Shown: positions 1 to 8,548 of the stretch, piece by piece
Layout of the letters: the number at the start of each line of letters is the position of its first letter
Numbering within the stretch: position 1 is the stretch's first letter
NCBI GenBank assembly: GCA_946548065.1
Contig: CAMNPM010000024.1
Location: 1 to 36,257 of the forward strand
Origin: an uncultured Prevotella sp.
GTDB taxonomy: Bacteria; Bacteroidota; Bacteroidia; Bacteroidales; Bacteroidaceae
Length of the DNA stretch: 36,257 nucleotides
Reading direction: 5' to 3'
Notes under the pieces: generated by a model
What the model was told of the DNA's origin: nothing
What the model saw: the letters and a program-made list of their open reading frames with translations, nothing else
The model's database searches: none
Translations under genes and position numbers: made by a program

Positions 1-124
1 ATTTCTTCTTTCTGGGTTTGCGGATGGCCCAGCCCTCTTCCTCGAAGTTGGGAATCTCGCCCTTCAGTTCCTTGTTTGCCTTCGGACTTTTGGATGATTT
101 GGGGTTAATGCCAATCGTAGACAC
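1..124 (-). CDS. Possible 3' end of a small basic hypothetical protein, cut by the window edge
   Basis: The minus strand is open from about position 147 to the window edge and reads, near the edge, as a lysine-rich peptide ending EEGWAIRKPRKKK. The next codon begins with T and could be a stop just outside the window. No in-frame ATG is visible. The only plausible start codon is a GTG at 122-124, and no Shine-Dalgarno site precedes it. It lies just downstream of the hemolysin III-like gene on the same strand. The amino-acid composition (Lys/Pro/Glu/Asn) looks like a genuine coding tail, but I do not recognise a family. It could also be a chance open frame. Low confidence. Confidence 0.3.
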   Translation of the reverse strand, partial: MSTIGINPKSSKSPKANKELKGEIPNFEEEGWAIRKPRKKK

Positions 125-147
125 ACTTAAAGAGGCGGAGAGTTCAA

Positions 148-795
148 TTAGATACTTTCCATCAGGACGTCCCAGACGGCGATGATGTGACAGAGGCTGC
201 CTGCGAGGACGAAAAAATGGAACACGGAGTGCATGTACTTGCGCTTGTTGAGGGAGTAGAAGGCTGCACCGGTGATGTAGCAAACACCCTCAGCGATAAT
301 CCAGATGACGGCGGCTGTCGACACGGCATCGAGGAGCGGCTTGAAGGCTACCAGGATGCTTAGCCCCATGCCGACGAAGCAGAAGGTCTCCAGGTTGGAG
401 TGCTCTTTTAATTTTACAAAACTGATAATAGTGCCTGCTATGGCGCAGAGCCAGACGAAGATGAACAGTCCCCAGCCCCAGTAGCCCTGAGTGCGCAGGG
501 CGATGAGCGTCAGGGGCGAGTAGGAGCCGGCGATGTGCCAGTAGATGGCAGCATGATCGAAGCGGCGCAGGCGTTCCTTCCATCGGGAATGGTGCTTCAT
601 GGAGTGATAGAGCGTGGAAGCGAGGTAGGATGCCAGCATGCCGAACAGGTAAAGGATGACGCCTGCCTGGGCCCAACTGCTGCTGCTACGGAACACCCAT
701 ACAAGGAAGATGATGCCAAAGACAAGCCCCATCACCACTCCGCCACCGTGCGACGTAGCGTTCCAGATTTCCTCTTTCCTCGTATAGCGTATCAT
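148..795 (-). CDS. trhA: Hemolysin III / PAQR family membrane protein
   Basis: An integral membrane protein of about 215 residues with seven hydrophobic segments, the size and layout of the bacterial hemolysin III (YqfA/TrhA, PAQR) family. The family's polar signatures are present: E-I-W-N-x-x-S-H-G near the N terminus, S-T-L-Y-H-S after the second segment, R-F-D-H-A-A-I-Y, and a C-terminal H-S-V-F-H followed by G-S-L-C-H. These Ser/His/Asp residues form the metal site in PAQR proteins. The frame can be extended to a TTG at 807, but that codon lies inside the -7 promoter box, so ATG at 795 is chosen and the message is almost leaderless. It is divergent from dut. Family members have been linked to membrane fluidity and energetics; toxin activity should not be assumed from the name. 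Confidence 0.88.
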   Translation of the reverse strand: MIRYTRKEEIWNATSHGGGVVMGLVFGIIFLVWVFRSSSSWAQAGVILYLFGMLASYLASTLYHSMKHHSRWKERLRRFDHAAIYWHIAGSYSPLTLIALRTQGYWGWGLFIFVWLCAIAGTIISFVKLKEHSNLETFCFVGMGLSILVAFKPLLDAVSTAAVIWIIAEGVCYITGAAFYSLNKRKYMHSVFHFFVLAGSLCHIIAVWDVLMESI

Positions 796-804
796 AGTCG
801 GCTG

Positions 805-836
805 CAAAAGTAATCATAAAAATCGAACTGGCCAAA
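805..836 (-). promoter_or_regulatory. Bacteroidetes-type promoter for the hemolysin III-like gene
   Basis: Reading the minus strand, TTTG (833-836) is followed after 20 bp by TACTTTTG (805-812), which matches the Bacteroidetes consensus TTTG-N(17-23)-TAnnTTTG. The start codon at 795 lies only about 10 bp past the -7 box. Confidence 0.72.
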
Positions 837-861
837 CAGTTTCTTTTTTTTATAGAAATAC

Positions 862-892
862 TTGGTGGTTTCAGAATAAATCACTACCTTTG
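862..892 (+). promoter_or_regulatory. Bacteroidetes-type promoter for dut and the downstream cell-envelope genes
   Basis: TTG at 862-864 and TACCTTTG at 885-892 are separated by 20 bp, as in the Bacteroidetes consensus. The expected start of transcription is near 898-900, giving a leader of about 20-25 nt before the dut ATG. No Shine-Dalgarno sequence is visible in that leader. Confidence 0.72.
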
Positions 893-921
893 CACATATT
901 TTTATAAGAAACGTTTCGAGA

Positions 922-1359
922 ATGATTAAAATTAAGGTCGTGAATCGTGGGCATCAGCAGTTGCCCACATATGCTACGCCCCAGAGTGCCGGTATGGACT
1001 TGCGAGCTAATCTGGACGGGCCGATGACGTTGCGCCCGCTGGAGCGCAGGCTCATACCAACAGGTCTGCACATTGCCCTGCCCGAAGGCTATGAGGCACA
1101 GGTGAGGCCCCGCAGTGGACTGGCTCTGAAGCACGGGCTGACGGTGCTCAACGCCCCGGGTACTATTGATGCCGACTATCGGGGCGAGATAGGCGTGGTG
1201 CTGGTCAACCTGTCGCAGCAGGACTTCGTGGTGAACGACGGCGAGCGTATTGCCCAGCTGGTCATCGCCCGTCATGAACAGGGCGACTTTGTGATGGTGG
1301 ACGCGCTGGATGAGACTGAGCGTGGTGAAGGCGGCTATGGGCATACTGGAGTAAAGTGA
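922..1359 (+). CDS. dut: dUTP diphosphatase (dUTPase)
   Basis: This 145-residue protein has the length of a trimeric dUTPase, which hydrolyses dUTP to dUMP and diphosphate, keeps uracil out of DNA and supplies dUMP for thymidylate synthesis. All five family motifs are present in order: AGMDLRA (about 23-29), PRSGLA (63-68), [11 protein letters not shown] (80-90, with the catalytic Asp), GERIAQL (107-113) and the glycine-rich C-terminal arm [10 protein letters not shown] (134-143). The ATG at 922 follows a Bacteroidetes promoter. The stop codon overlaps the GTG start of the TPR gene, so the two are probably cotranscribed and translationally coupled. Nothing is missing from the active site. Confidence 0.97.
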   Translation: MIKIKVVNRGHQQLPTYATPQSAGMDLRANLDGPMTLRPLERRLIPTGLHIALPEGYEAQVRPRSGLALKHGLTVLNAPGTIDADYRGEIGVVLVNLSQQDFVVNDGERIAQLVIARHEQGDFVMVDALDETERGEGGYGHTGVK

Positions 1360-3083
1360 ATAGGTTGAGATACATATTTCTGATGGCTGTCGTGGCGGCA
1401 GGCATGTCGTGTCTGGCTCAAGACAAGGCGCGCCGCTATGACGCGATGTTCCTGGAGGCGATATGCCAACGGGAGAAGGGCAACAGCGACGCTGCCTTCG
1501 ACCTGCTGCGCCACTGTGTGGAGACAGACTCTACGAGGTCGGAGGCGTGGTTCTACTTGTCGCAATATTATGCTTCGTTGAAAGAGAAGGAGCAGTCGCT
1601 CGCCTGCGGCAAGCGGGCGGTGGAGCTGGAGCCTGCCAACCCAACCTACCTGGAGTCGCTGGCCGATGTCTACATCAACCAGCGCGACTATCGTAAGGCT
1701 GCCGATATGTTGGAGCGGCTCTATGACATCAATCGCGACCGCGACGACGTGCTGGGTATGCTGGCGTCGATCTATGAGCAGCTGGAAGACTACGACAAGG
1801 CCGTTGCCGCCCTGACTCGACTGGAGGTGGTGGAGGGCAAGAGCGAGCGCCTGTCGTATGCAAAGAGTCAGCTATACACCCAGATGGGCAACCAGCAGGC
1901 TGCCATCCGCGAAATGAAGCAGCTGGCAGAGCAATACCCTAACGACCTGAACTACCGGTGCATGTATGCCAACACGCTCTACAAGAACGGGCAGAAGAAA
2001 AAGGCGCTGGCAATGTACGAACAGATACTCGGTGAGGAACCCGACAATCGCGTGGCTCAGTTGGCGATGCTGGCCTATTACCACGACGAGAACGACACGC
2101 TGCGCCAGCGACAGATGACGGAGCGCATATTGCTGAATAAGGAAACGACACTGCAAGACCGCATCGCACTGATGCGACAAGTGATAGGCGAGAGCGAGAA
2201 AGAGGAGGGCGGCGACTCTACGCGTGTGCTCCAAATGTTTCGCAGGATGATGGCCCTGCCTGACATCGAGGCGGACATACCGCTGTTCTGTGCTGCCTAT
2301 ATGGGCTTGAAGAAGATGCCCACCGACAGCATACGCCCCGTGCTGGAGCGGGTGCTGGAGATAGCCCCCGACAATGCGTCGGCACGGCTGCAGCTGGTGA
2401 GCTTTGCCTGGCAGGCGGAAGACAAGGAGCGTGTGATAGCTCTTTGTCAAGATGCCCGCCAGTATAATCCTGACGAGATGGCTTTCTATTATTATCAGGG
2501 CATAGCCTACTATCAGAAGCAAGACCTGGACCAGGCACTGAATGCCTTCCAGAACGGCATCAGCGTCATCAACGAACAGAGCAACCCGGAGATCGTGAGC
2601 GACTTCTATGCCGTGATGGGCGACATCATGCACCAGCGCGGACGCTACCAGGAGGCTTTTGCGGCCTACGACTCCTGTCTGCAATGGAAAGACGACAACC
2701 TGGGCTGCTTGAACAACTATGCCTACTACCTGAGCGAGCGGGGTGAGCAGTTGGAGAAGGCCGAGCAGATGTCGTTCCGCACCATCAAGGCCGAACCCAA
2801 GAATGCCACCTACCTGGACACCTACGCCTGGATACTCTTCATGCAGCGCCGCTACAGTGAGGCCCGCATCTATATCGACCAGACCCTGCAGTGCGACTCC
2901 GACTCGTCGGCTGTTTTGCTGGAGCATGCCGGCGATATCTACTATCACGTAGGCGACAGGGAGAAAGCCGTCGCCTTGTGGGAACAGGCACTCGAAAGGG
3001 CTTCTGACTCCTCGGAGGTCAAAGACGACCGGAAGCAAGTGTTGATAAGAAAAATAAAACTAAAAAAATATCTGAAAGAATGA
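1356..3083 (+). CDS. Secreted tetratricopeptide-repeat protein
   Basis: A 575-residue protein with a hydrophobic N-terminal signal peptide (roughly residues 1-21, ending SCLAQ), so it is probably periplasmic or membrane-attached. The remainder is almost entirely TPR-like helical repeats, with recurring A-x-x-x-Y/L-x-x-x-L-x-x-x-P patterns; clear units include [21 protein letters not shown] and the C-terminal [22 protein letters not shown] arrays are protein-binding scaffolds and no catalytic motif is seen. The GTG start at 1356 overlaps the dut stop (GTGA) and retains the full signal peptide; an internal ATG at 1383 would remove its charged N region. It overlaps the DUF4292 gene by 4 bp (ATGA), so it likely works with that lipoprotein and the EnvC-like protein in envelope or cell-division functions (inference from context). 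Confidence 0.85.
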   Translation: MNRLRYIFLMAVVAAGMSCLAQDKARRYDAMFLEAICQREKGNSDAAFDLLRHCVETDSTRSEAWFYLSQYYASLKEKEQSLACGKRAVELEPANPTYLESLADVYINQRDYRKAADMLERLYDINRDRDDVLGMLASIYEQLEDYDKAVAALTRLEVVEGKSERLSYAKSQLYTQMGNQQAAIREMKQLAEQYPNDLNYRCMYANTLYKNGQKKKALAMYEQILGEEPDNRVAQLAMLAYYHDENDTLRQRQMTERILLNKETTLQDRIALMRQVIGESEKEEGGDSTRVLQMFRRMMALPDIEADIPLFCAAYMGLKKMPTDSIRPVLERVLEIAPDNASARLQLVSFAWQAEDKERVIALCQDARQYNPDEMAFYYYQGIAYYQKQDLDQALNAFQNGISVINEQSNPEIVSDFYAVMGDIMHQRGRYQEAFAAYDSCLQWKDDNLGCLNNYAYYLSERGEQLEKAEQMSFRTIKAEPKNATYLDTYAWILFMQRRYSEARIYIDQTLQCDSDSSAVLLEHAGDIYYHVGDREKAVALWEQALERASDSSEVKDDRKQVLIRKIKLKKYLKE

Positions 3084-3937
3084 AAGCATTAAGAAGTATT
3101 ACAAAGATTGCCTTAGTGGCAATGATGTTGACATTAGTGGCTTCATGTGGTTCAAAGCGCAAGGCTGTCAAGGATACTCCGGCAGTTGTTGCTGTTGACA
3201 CGCTAAAGCAAAAGGCTTTCTTGCAAAAAGTGCTTGACAATGCCCAGTACGCCCGCTTTATCACCTCGAAGGTGAAGTTCAGCGTAGAGGTGGGATCCCG
3301 CCAGATGACGCTCACAGGCAACCTGAAGATGAAGCGCGACGACGTGATTCGTCTGCAGCTGATGGCTTTCGGATTTGTAGAGGCCGGACGCCTGGAATTC
3401 ACCAAGGAGTATGTGCTGGTGATGGACCGCATCAACAAGCTCTACCTCAAGGTGCCTTACTCGCAGCTCGATTTCCTGCGCAACAGTCATATTGACTTCT
3501 ATGTGCTGCAGGCTTTGTTCTGGAACGAGCTGTTCCGGCCGGGAACAGCCAAGGTGAAAGACGAGACACTGAAGTCGTATTCTACGGAGGCTGGCACCGA
3601 CGATACCGTCATCGCCATGGAAGACGGCAAGTTGTCGTATCGCTGGCTTGCAGAAAACGGCACACACCGTGTGAAGATGGCCAACATCATGTACAACGAC
3701 AAGTTCCGCGGCAACTACCAGCTGAACTGGGACTACGAGAACTTCCAGACCTTCAGCCGTAAGAACTTCCCCAGGAATCATAAGATTTCGTTCGACACTC
3801 CTGATAAGGAGCTGAAGTTCGAGATGACGCTCAACTATATGGGAGCTGAGGAGAACTGGGAAACACGTACAGAGGTGTCGAGCAAGTATCGCCAGGTGTC
3901 TGTCGAGGAGATTCTTTCACGCTTCATGTCACTCTAA
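3080..3937 (+). CDS. DUF4292-type lipoprotein
   Basis: A 285-residue protein with a lipoprotein signal peptide; the lipobox LVASC puts the acylated cysteine at about residue 23. The mature part (VKFSVEVGSRQMTLTGNLKMKRDDVIRLQ and following, quoted only in part) has alternating beta-strand character and resembles the Bacteroidetes DUF4292 family. From memory, that family has a LolA/LolB-like fold, but I cannot verify this here. No enzyme motif is visible. The ATG at 3080 overlaps the TPR gene stop by 4 bp, and the EnvC-like gene begins 9 bp downstream. This order (dut, TPR, DUF4292, EnvC-like) suggests a shared envelope function, but the exact role is unknown. Confidence 0.8.
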   Translation: MKALRSITKIALVAMMLTLVASCGSKRKAVKDTPAVVAVDTLKQKAFLQKVLDNAQYARFITSKVKFSVEVGSRQMTLTGNLKMKRDDVIRLQLMAFGFVEAGRLEFTKEYVLVMDRINKLYLKVPYSQLDFLRNSHIDFYVLQALFWNELFRPGTAKVKDETLKSYSTEAGTDDTVIAMEDGKLSYRWLAENGTHRVKMANIMYNDKFRGNYQLNWDYENFQTFSRKNFPRNHKISFDTPDKELKFEMTLNYMGAEENWETRTEVSSKYRQVSVEEILSRFMSL

Positions 3938-3946
3938 TACAGCTGG

Positions 3947-5536
3947 ATGAAGCGGATATTAAGTATTGTCCTGCTGCTGGCCTTCGCCCTGACTCCCTAT
4001 GCGCAACAACAGCGCACCACCAGGAAGGCAGGGGCGAAGAAGACAGTTGTTGCAGGTAAGTCAAAGTCGAGACAGCCACAGAAGAAAAAGAAGAGACCTG
4101 CTGGTCAGTCGACAGCCAAACAGCCTACCGTGACATCGCTCCAGAACCAGCGGCAGCAGATACAAAAGCGAATCAAGGAGCAGGAACAGCGGCTGCGCAA
4201 CAACGAGGCGGCGGTGAAAAAACGGTTGCAGGACCTGATGGTCATCAACTCCGAGATTGAGGGTAAGCGTCGCACCATAGACACCATCAAGCACGACATC
4301 TCTAACCTGGATGTGGAGATTGAGGAATTGGGAATGCAGCTCGACCAGTTGCAGGATCAGCTGGAGGACATCAAGAAGAACTACGTGAAGTCGATGCGGT
4401 ATATGCACCGCAACCGGACTACCCACAGCAAGCTGATGTTTATCTTTGGTGCCGACAACCTGACCCAGATGTACCGTCGTCTGCGCTTTGTACGCGAGTA
4501 TGCTGCCTATCAGCGTACGCAGGGTGAGGCTGTGAAGCAGAAGCAGGAGGAGGTGAACATGAAGTTCCAGACGCTCAACGTAGCCCAGGAGCGCAAGCGC
4601 AGGCTGCTGACCAAGGGTGAGCAGGAACGCCGTTCGCTGGAAGGCAAACAGACGGAGCAGCAGAATGTGGTGAACACGCTCAGGAAGGAGCAGAAGACCA
4701 TTCAAAACATCATTGACCAGCAGAAGAAGAAAGACGCTGCGCTAAATGCCCAGATCGACCGTCTGATAGCTGAGGAAGTAGCCCGTCAGAAAGCTCGTGC
4801 TGCTGCCGAGGCCAAGCGTCGTGCCGAGGCAGAGGCTGCCAGAAAGCGAGCAGCCGAGCTGGCCCGCAAAAAGGCCGAGGCAGAGCGCATAGCCCGCGAG
4901 AACGCCCGTCGTGTGGCTGAGGCCAAGGCTCGCGAGGCCAAGGCAAAGGCTGAGGCGAAGGCTGCCCGAGACCGTAAGGCACGTGAGGCTGCCGAGCAGC
5001 GGGCTCGTGAGGCAGAGCAGAGACGACTGGCAGAGGAGCGTCGGGCTGAAGAAGAGAACAGGGAGCGCGCCCGCCAGGTGGCTGTAGCTCGCAAGGAGGC
5101 CGACGAAGCCTTGAAGGTGCCTACGGAGGACATGCGTATCAGCGGAAGCTTCGAGAGCAATCGCGGACGGTTGCCGATGCCTATCACTGGCCCTTATCGT
5201 GTGGTCAGCCATTTCGGACAATATAATGTAGAAGGACTGCGCAATGTGAAGCTCGACAATAAGGGGATTAACATTCGTGGTGAGGCTGGAGCACAGGCAC
5301 GTAGCATCTTCGACGGTGAGGTCAGCGCAGTGTTTAGCTTCGGTGGCACGATGGTGGTGATGGTGCGTCACGGAAGCTATATCTCAGTGTATTGCAACCT
5401 TGCAAGCGTCAATGTGCGCAAAGGACAGAAGGTGATGGCCCGTCAGGCCTTGGGGCGCGTGGGGCAGGACAACATCCTGCAGTTCCAGCTGCGCCGCGAG
5501 ACTGCCAAGCTTAATCCGGAGCAATGGATAAGATAG
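3947..5536 (+). CDS. EnvC-like murein hydrolase activator with degenerate LytM domain
   Basis: A 529-residue exported protein. Residues 1-20 are a signal peptide (ending ALTPYAQ), followed by a basic stretch, a long coiled coil from about 60 to 270, a very Ala/Arg/Lys/Glu-rich helix from about 275 to 390, and a C-terminal LytM/M23 domain from about 405. The first M23 metal-ligand position (normally HxGxD) reads NKGINI, and the final HxH position reads LQFQL, so the zinc ligands appear to be lost. This matches EnvC/NlpD-type activators, which stimulate amidases at the septum rather than cutting peptidoglycan. It is the last gene of the dut cluster. Its stop codon is separated by a single base from the stop codon of the convergent M20 gene. 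Confidence 0.88.
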   Translation: MKRILSIVLLLAFALTPYAQQQRTTRKAGAKKTVVAGKSKSRQPQKKKKRPAGQSTAKQPTVTSLQNQRQQIQKRIKEQEQRLRNNEAAVKKRLQDLMVINSEIEGKRRTIDTIKHDISNLDVEIEELGMQLDQLQDQLEDIKKNYVKSMRYMHRNRTTHSKLMFIFGADNLTQMYRRLRFVREYAAYQRTQGEAVKQKQEEVNMKFQTLNVAQERKRRLLTKGEQERRSLEGKQTEQQNVVNTLRKEQKTIQNIIDQQKKKDAALNAQIDRLIAEEVARQKARAAAEAKRRAEAEAARKRAAELARKKAEAERIARENARRVAEAKAREAKAKAEAKAARDRKAREAAEQRAREAEQRRLAEERRAEEENRERARQVAVARKEADEALKVPTEDMRISGSFESNRGRLPMPITGPYRVVSHFGQYNVEGLRNVKLDNKGINIRGEAGAQARSIFDGEVSAVFSFGGTMVVMVRHGSYISVYCNLASVNVRKGQKVMARQALGRVGQDNILQFQLRRETAKLNPEQWIR

Positions 5537-5537
5537 C

Positions 5538-6593
5538 CTACGCGTAAGTGATTAGGCTTACGTACGTTTCTATTGCCTGTTCTATCTCGCTGATGCAGAT
5601 GAACTCGTCGGCACTGTGTGAGCGGCTCGACTGGCCTGGACCAAGCTTCAGGGAGCGGAAAGGCATCAGGGCTTGGTCGCTGAGCGTGGGCGAGCCGAAA
5701 GGACACATGCCCAGTTGGATGCAACGCTGTACCAAAGGGTCGCCAACAGGGATATGCGACGATGACAAACGGAACGAGCGGGCCTTGAGCTCGCTCTTCT
5801 TCATGTGCTTCTGAAGAAACGAGAACAGATACTCGTTCTGATAATACTCATTGGTTCGCACGTCAATGACGAAGTGACACTCGTCGGGTATCACGTTGTG
5901 CTGAGTACCGCTGTTTAGCACCGTTACCGTCATCTTGGTCGGTCCTAAAAGCGCACTCGACTTCCTGAAGCGATAGTCGCGCAGCCACACCAGGTCGTCC
6001 AAAGCCTCATAGATGGCATTCACTCCTTCTTCGCGGGCAGCATGACCGCTTTTGCCGTAGGCCACACCGTCGATGACCATCAGCCCTTTCTCGGCAATAG
6101 CAGGCTGCATGCCCGTAGGTTCGCCAACGATGGCTACGTCAATCTTGGGCAGTTCGGGCAACGCGAGCGAGAAACCTCCTGCTCCGCTCACCTCCTCTTC
6201 GCAGGAGGCCAGATAGACCAGATTGTAGGCGATGTCCTGTTCGCGCAATATCCGATACACCTGCAACAGGCTCACCAGTCCGCCTCCGCAATCGTTGGCT
6301 CCCAGACCATACAGACGGTCGCCTTCAAGGGTGGGCGTAAAAGGGTCGCGGGTCCAGGTGGCTACGGGTTTGACGGTGTCGATATGGGCATTGAGCAGCA
6401 GTGTTGGCTTCTGCGCGTCAAGCTCCTCGTGTATCAGAATGTTGTTGCCAATCCTGCGAGCGGGAAGCCCCCAGGCCTTTGCCTGTTGTTCGAAAACATC
6501 GGCAGCGCGCGACTCGTCGCGGCTGACGGAAGGTGTGCTGATGAGCCGCTTCAGCAACTCTACGGCATCGCTGGTGTATTGATGTATATCCAT
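5538..6593 (-). CDS. M20 family amidohydrolase, ArgE-like deacylase
   Basis: A 351-residue zinc amidohydrolase of the M20/ArgE/DapE group. The metal-binding and catalytic residues are present: H70 and D72 in NAHIDT, D101 in GANDCGG, E132-E133 in CEEEVSG, E158 in GEPTG, and a C-terminal His in SSRSHSADEF. The likely role is removal of an N-acyl group from an ornithine or citrulline intermediate of arginine synthesis. In Bacteroides fragilis the pathway runs through N-succinylated intermediates, so the substrate may be N-succinylcitrulline (family knowledge, not proven here). The frame extends 21 codons upstream, but those codons cover the promoter, so ATG at 6593 is chosen. It stands alone on its strand; argH is encoded about 16 kb away. 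Confidence 0.85.
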   Translation of the reverse strand: MDIHQYTSDAVELLKRLISTPSVSRDESRAADVFEQQAKAWGLPARRIGNNILIHEELDAQKPTLLLNAHIDTVKPVATWTRDPFTPTLEGDRLYGLGANDCGGGLVSLLQVYRILREQDIAYNLVYLASCEEEVSGAGGFSLALPELPKIDVAIVGEPTGMQPAIAEKGLMVIDGVAYGKSGHAAREEGVNAIYEALDDLVWLRDYRFRKSSALLGPTKMTVTVLNSGTQHNVIPDECHFVIDVRTNEYYQNEYLFSFLQKHMKKSELKARSFRLSSSHIPVGDPLVQRCIQLGMCPFGSPTLSDQALMPFRSLKLGPGQSSRSHSADEFICISEIEQAIETYVSLITYA

Positions 6594-6602
6594 AATCGTT
6601 GG

Positions 6603-6634
6603 CAAAGATAGTGTAAACAGAATGAAAAACCAAA
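6603..6634 (-). promoter_or_regulatory. Bacteroidetes-type promoter for the M20 deacylase gene
   Basis: On the minus strand, TTTG (6631-6634) and TATCTTTG (6603-6610) are separated by 20 bp. The ATG at 6593 lies 9 bp beyond the box. This is why the longer N-terminal reading is rejected. Confidence 0.7.
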
Positions 6635-6640
6635 AAAATT

Positions 6641-6671
6641 TTTGTTTTTCGCTCACTTATTCGTACCTTTG
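6641..6671 (+). promoter_or_regulatory. Bacteroidetes-type promoter for the acyl-CoA synthetase operon
   Basis: TTTG at 6641-6644 and TACCTTTG at 6664-6671 are separated by 19 bp. It lies back to back with the promoter of the divergent M20 gene; the -33 boxes of the two promoters are only 6 bp apart. Confidence 0.72.
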
Positions 6672-6699
6672 CACCTAATTAATATAATAAACGAGGAAT

Positions 6700-8520
6700 A
6701 TGCAGACTAATTGTCACATGTCGGTGCTGGTGCACGAGCAGGCAAAAAAGTACGGTGACCGCGAGATGCTGATATATCAGGATTTCGGAGGCAAGGAGTG
6801 GAAATCACTATCGTGGAATCAGGTGTCGGCAACCGTGAGGCAGGTGTCCAATGCCCTGCTGAACTTAGGTGTGAAACCGCAGGAGAACATTGGTATCTTC
6901 TCGCAGAACTCCGTGCAGTATATGGAGTGCGACTTTGGAGCCTGGGGCATCAGGGCGGTCACCATACCCTTCTATGCCACCAGTTCGGAGCAGCAGATAC
7001 AGTTTATGGTCAACGATGCCAAGGTGCGCTACCTCTTCGTCGGTGAGCAGGAACAGTACGACAAGGCTCGCCGCTCGTTCTCGCTGTGTCCCTCGCTTGA
7101 GCGCATCATCGTGTTCGACGAGTCGGTACATATCTCCACCCACGACCCCAACGCCATTTTTTTCTCAGAATTTCTGAAGTTAGGCGAGGGACTGCCTCGT
7201 CAGACGGAGGTCGAGAAGCTGCAGCAAGAGGCCTCTTGGGACGACATTGCCAACATCCTGTACACCAGTGGTACTACCGGCGACTCGAAGGGCGTCATCC
7301 TGACTCACGGTCAGTTCCATGCGGCTTTTGAAGCCAACAGTAAATGTGTACCCGTCACGGACAAGGACCGCGTGATGAACTTCCTGCCTTACACCCATAT
7401 CTTTGAGCGCGGCTGGGCCATTCTCAGTCTGACAGTTGGTGCCACCATGATTGTGAACACCTACCCGATACAGGTGCAGCAGTCCATGCGCGAGACCCAT
7501 CCTACCTGCATGTCGGCCGTACCCCGTTTCTGGGAGAAAGTGTATATGGGCGTGATGGACAAGATAGACCATGCCAACCCGATGGAGCGCAAGCTCTTCA
7601 AACACGCCTTGGAGGTGGGCCGCAGGCATAACATCGAGTATCTCAGTGCAGGCAAGAAGCCGCCCATGGCCCTTCACCTGGAGTATGAGGTACTCAACCG
7701 TACCGTTTTCTCTCTGGTGCGCAAGGAACTGGGACTGGAGAATGCCCACTTCTTCCCCACCGCAGGAGCCGCCGTGTCGGCGCATGTCGAGGAGTTCGTG
7801 CATTCCATTGGCATCAACATGATAGTAGGCTATGGCCTCACCGAGTCGCTGGCCACCGTGTCGTGCGACCATCTGGGCGAGCCCTACACCATCGGTAGCG
7901 TAGGACAGCCCATCGACAGCATCGACATCAAGATCAGCGAAGAGGGCGAGGTGCTGCTCAAGGGTCCCACCATCACGATAGGCTACTACAACCGTGAGGA
8001 CCTCACCAAGCAGGCTTTCACCGACGACGGCTACTTCAAGACGGGCGATGCCGGATACCTGAAGGATGGCGAGCTCTATCTCACTGAGCGTATCAAGGAC
8101 CTCTTCAAAACCTCCAATGGCAAGTATATCGCACCCCAGATGATTGAATCGAAGCTGTTGGTTGACAAATATATCGACCAGATAGCCATCATCGCCGACC
8201 AGCGTAAATTCGTCTCGGCACTCATCATCCCCGTCTATACGCTGCTGGAGGAGTATGCCCGCGAGCACCGCATCGCCTTCGACAGCCGCGAGGAGCTGTG
8301 TGCCAACCCACAGATTATCCAGATGATGAAGGAGCGCATAGACACCCTGCAGCAGCAACTGGCCCACTACGAGCAAGTGAAGCGTTTCACCCTGTTGCCT
8401 CACCATCTGTCTATGGAGAAAGGCGAGCTCACCAACACGCTGAAGATTCGCCGCCGTGTGCTCAACGAGAACTACAAGGCTGAAATCGATGCGATGTACG
8501 AAGAGTCAAACTCAAATTAG
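6700..8520 (+). CDS. AMP-forming long-chain acyl-CoA synthetase
   Basis: A 606-residue member of the ANL adenylating superfamily, the length of FadD15-like long-chain fatty acyl-CoA ligases. These convert a fatty acid, ATP and CoA to acyl-CoA, AMP and diphosphate. The phosphate-binding loop YTSGTTGDSKGV sits near residues 187-198; the A5-like motif GYGLTES is followed by FKTGDAGYLKDGELYLTERI (hinge and ATP contacts), and the C-terminal lid contains NGKYIAPQMIES. The protein has no signal peptide and is expected in the cytoplasm or on the inner membrane face. The ATG at 6700 follows the promoter by 28 bp. The gap to prfB is only 28 bp with no promoter seen, so readthrough into prfB is likely. 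The exact chain-length preference cannot be read from sequence. Confidence 0.92.
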   Translation: MQTNCHMSVLVHEQAKKYGDREMLIYQDFGGKEWKSLSWNQVSATVRQVSNALLNLGVKPQENIGIFSQNSVQYMECDFGAWGIRAVTIPFYATSSEQQIQFMVNDAKVRYLFVGEQEQYDKARRSFSLCPSLERIIVFDESVHISTHDPNAIFFSEFLKLGEGLPRQTEVEKLQQEASWDDIANILYTSGTTGDSKGVILTHGQFHAAFEANSKCVPVTDKDRVMNFLPYTHIFERGWAILSLTVGATMIVNTYPIQVQQSMRETHPTCMSAVPRFWEKVYMGVMDKIDHANPMERKLFKHALEVGRRHNIEYLSAGKKPPMALHLEYEVLNRTVFSLVRKELGLENAHFFPTAGAAVSAHVEEFVHSIGINMIVGYGLTESLATVSCDHLGEPYTIGSVGQPIDSIDIKISEEGEVLLKGPTITIGYYNREDLTKQAFTDDGYFKTGDAGYLKDGELYLTERIKDLFKTSNGKYIAPQMIESKLLVDKYIDQIAIIADQRKFVSALIIPVYTLLEEYAREHRIAFDSREELCANPQIIQMMKERIDTLQQQLAHYEQVKRFTLLPHHLSMEKGELTNTLKIRRRVLNENYKAEIDAMYEESNSN

Positions 8521-8540
8521 AAATGAGTGAATTCTCATTT
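8521..8540 (+). other. Small inverted repeat between the acyl-CoA synthetase gene and prfB
   Basis: Seven-base arms AAATGAG (8521-8527) and CTCATTT (8534-8540) flank a 6-base spacer directly after the upstream stop codon. There is no T-run, so it is not a convincing terminator. It could shape the mRNA just before the prfB start at 8549. Confidence 0.35.
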
Positions 8541-8548
8541 AGAATAAT

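Noticed and set aside
148..795. Virulence haemolysin
   Set aside because: The name comes from early heterologous work; PAQR-type membrane proteins are widespread in non-pathogens, and nothing here suggests a toxin.
5541..5580. Bidirectional terminator between the EnvC-like and M20 genes
   Set aside because: A 6-bp inverted repeat (CGTAAG/CTTACG) is present, but it lies inside M20 coding sequence and lacks flanking T-runs.
7180..8406. 408-codon minus-strand ORF opposite the acyl-CoA synthetase gene
   Set aside because: It is a mirror of a strong coding frame with high third-position bias, has no recognisable motifs or promoter, and lies entirely within a conserved gene. Similar long antisense frames at 1872-3038, 8567-9565 and 24806-25696 were rejected for the same reason.
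8521..8540. Rho-independent terminator before prfB
   Set aside because: The stem is only seven A/T-rich pairs and no T-run follows on the plus strand.
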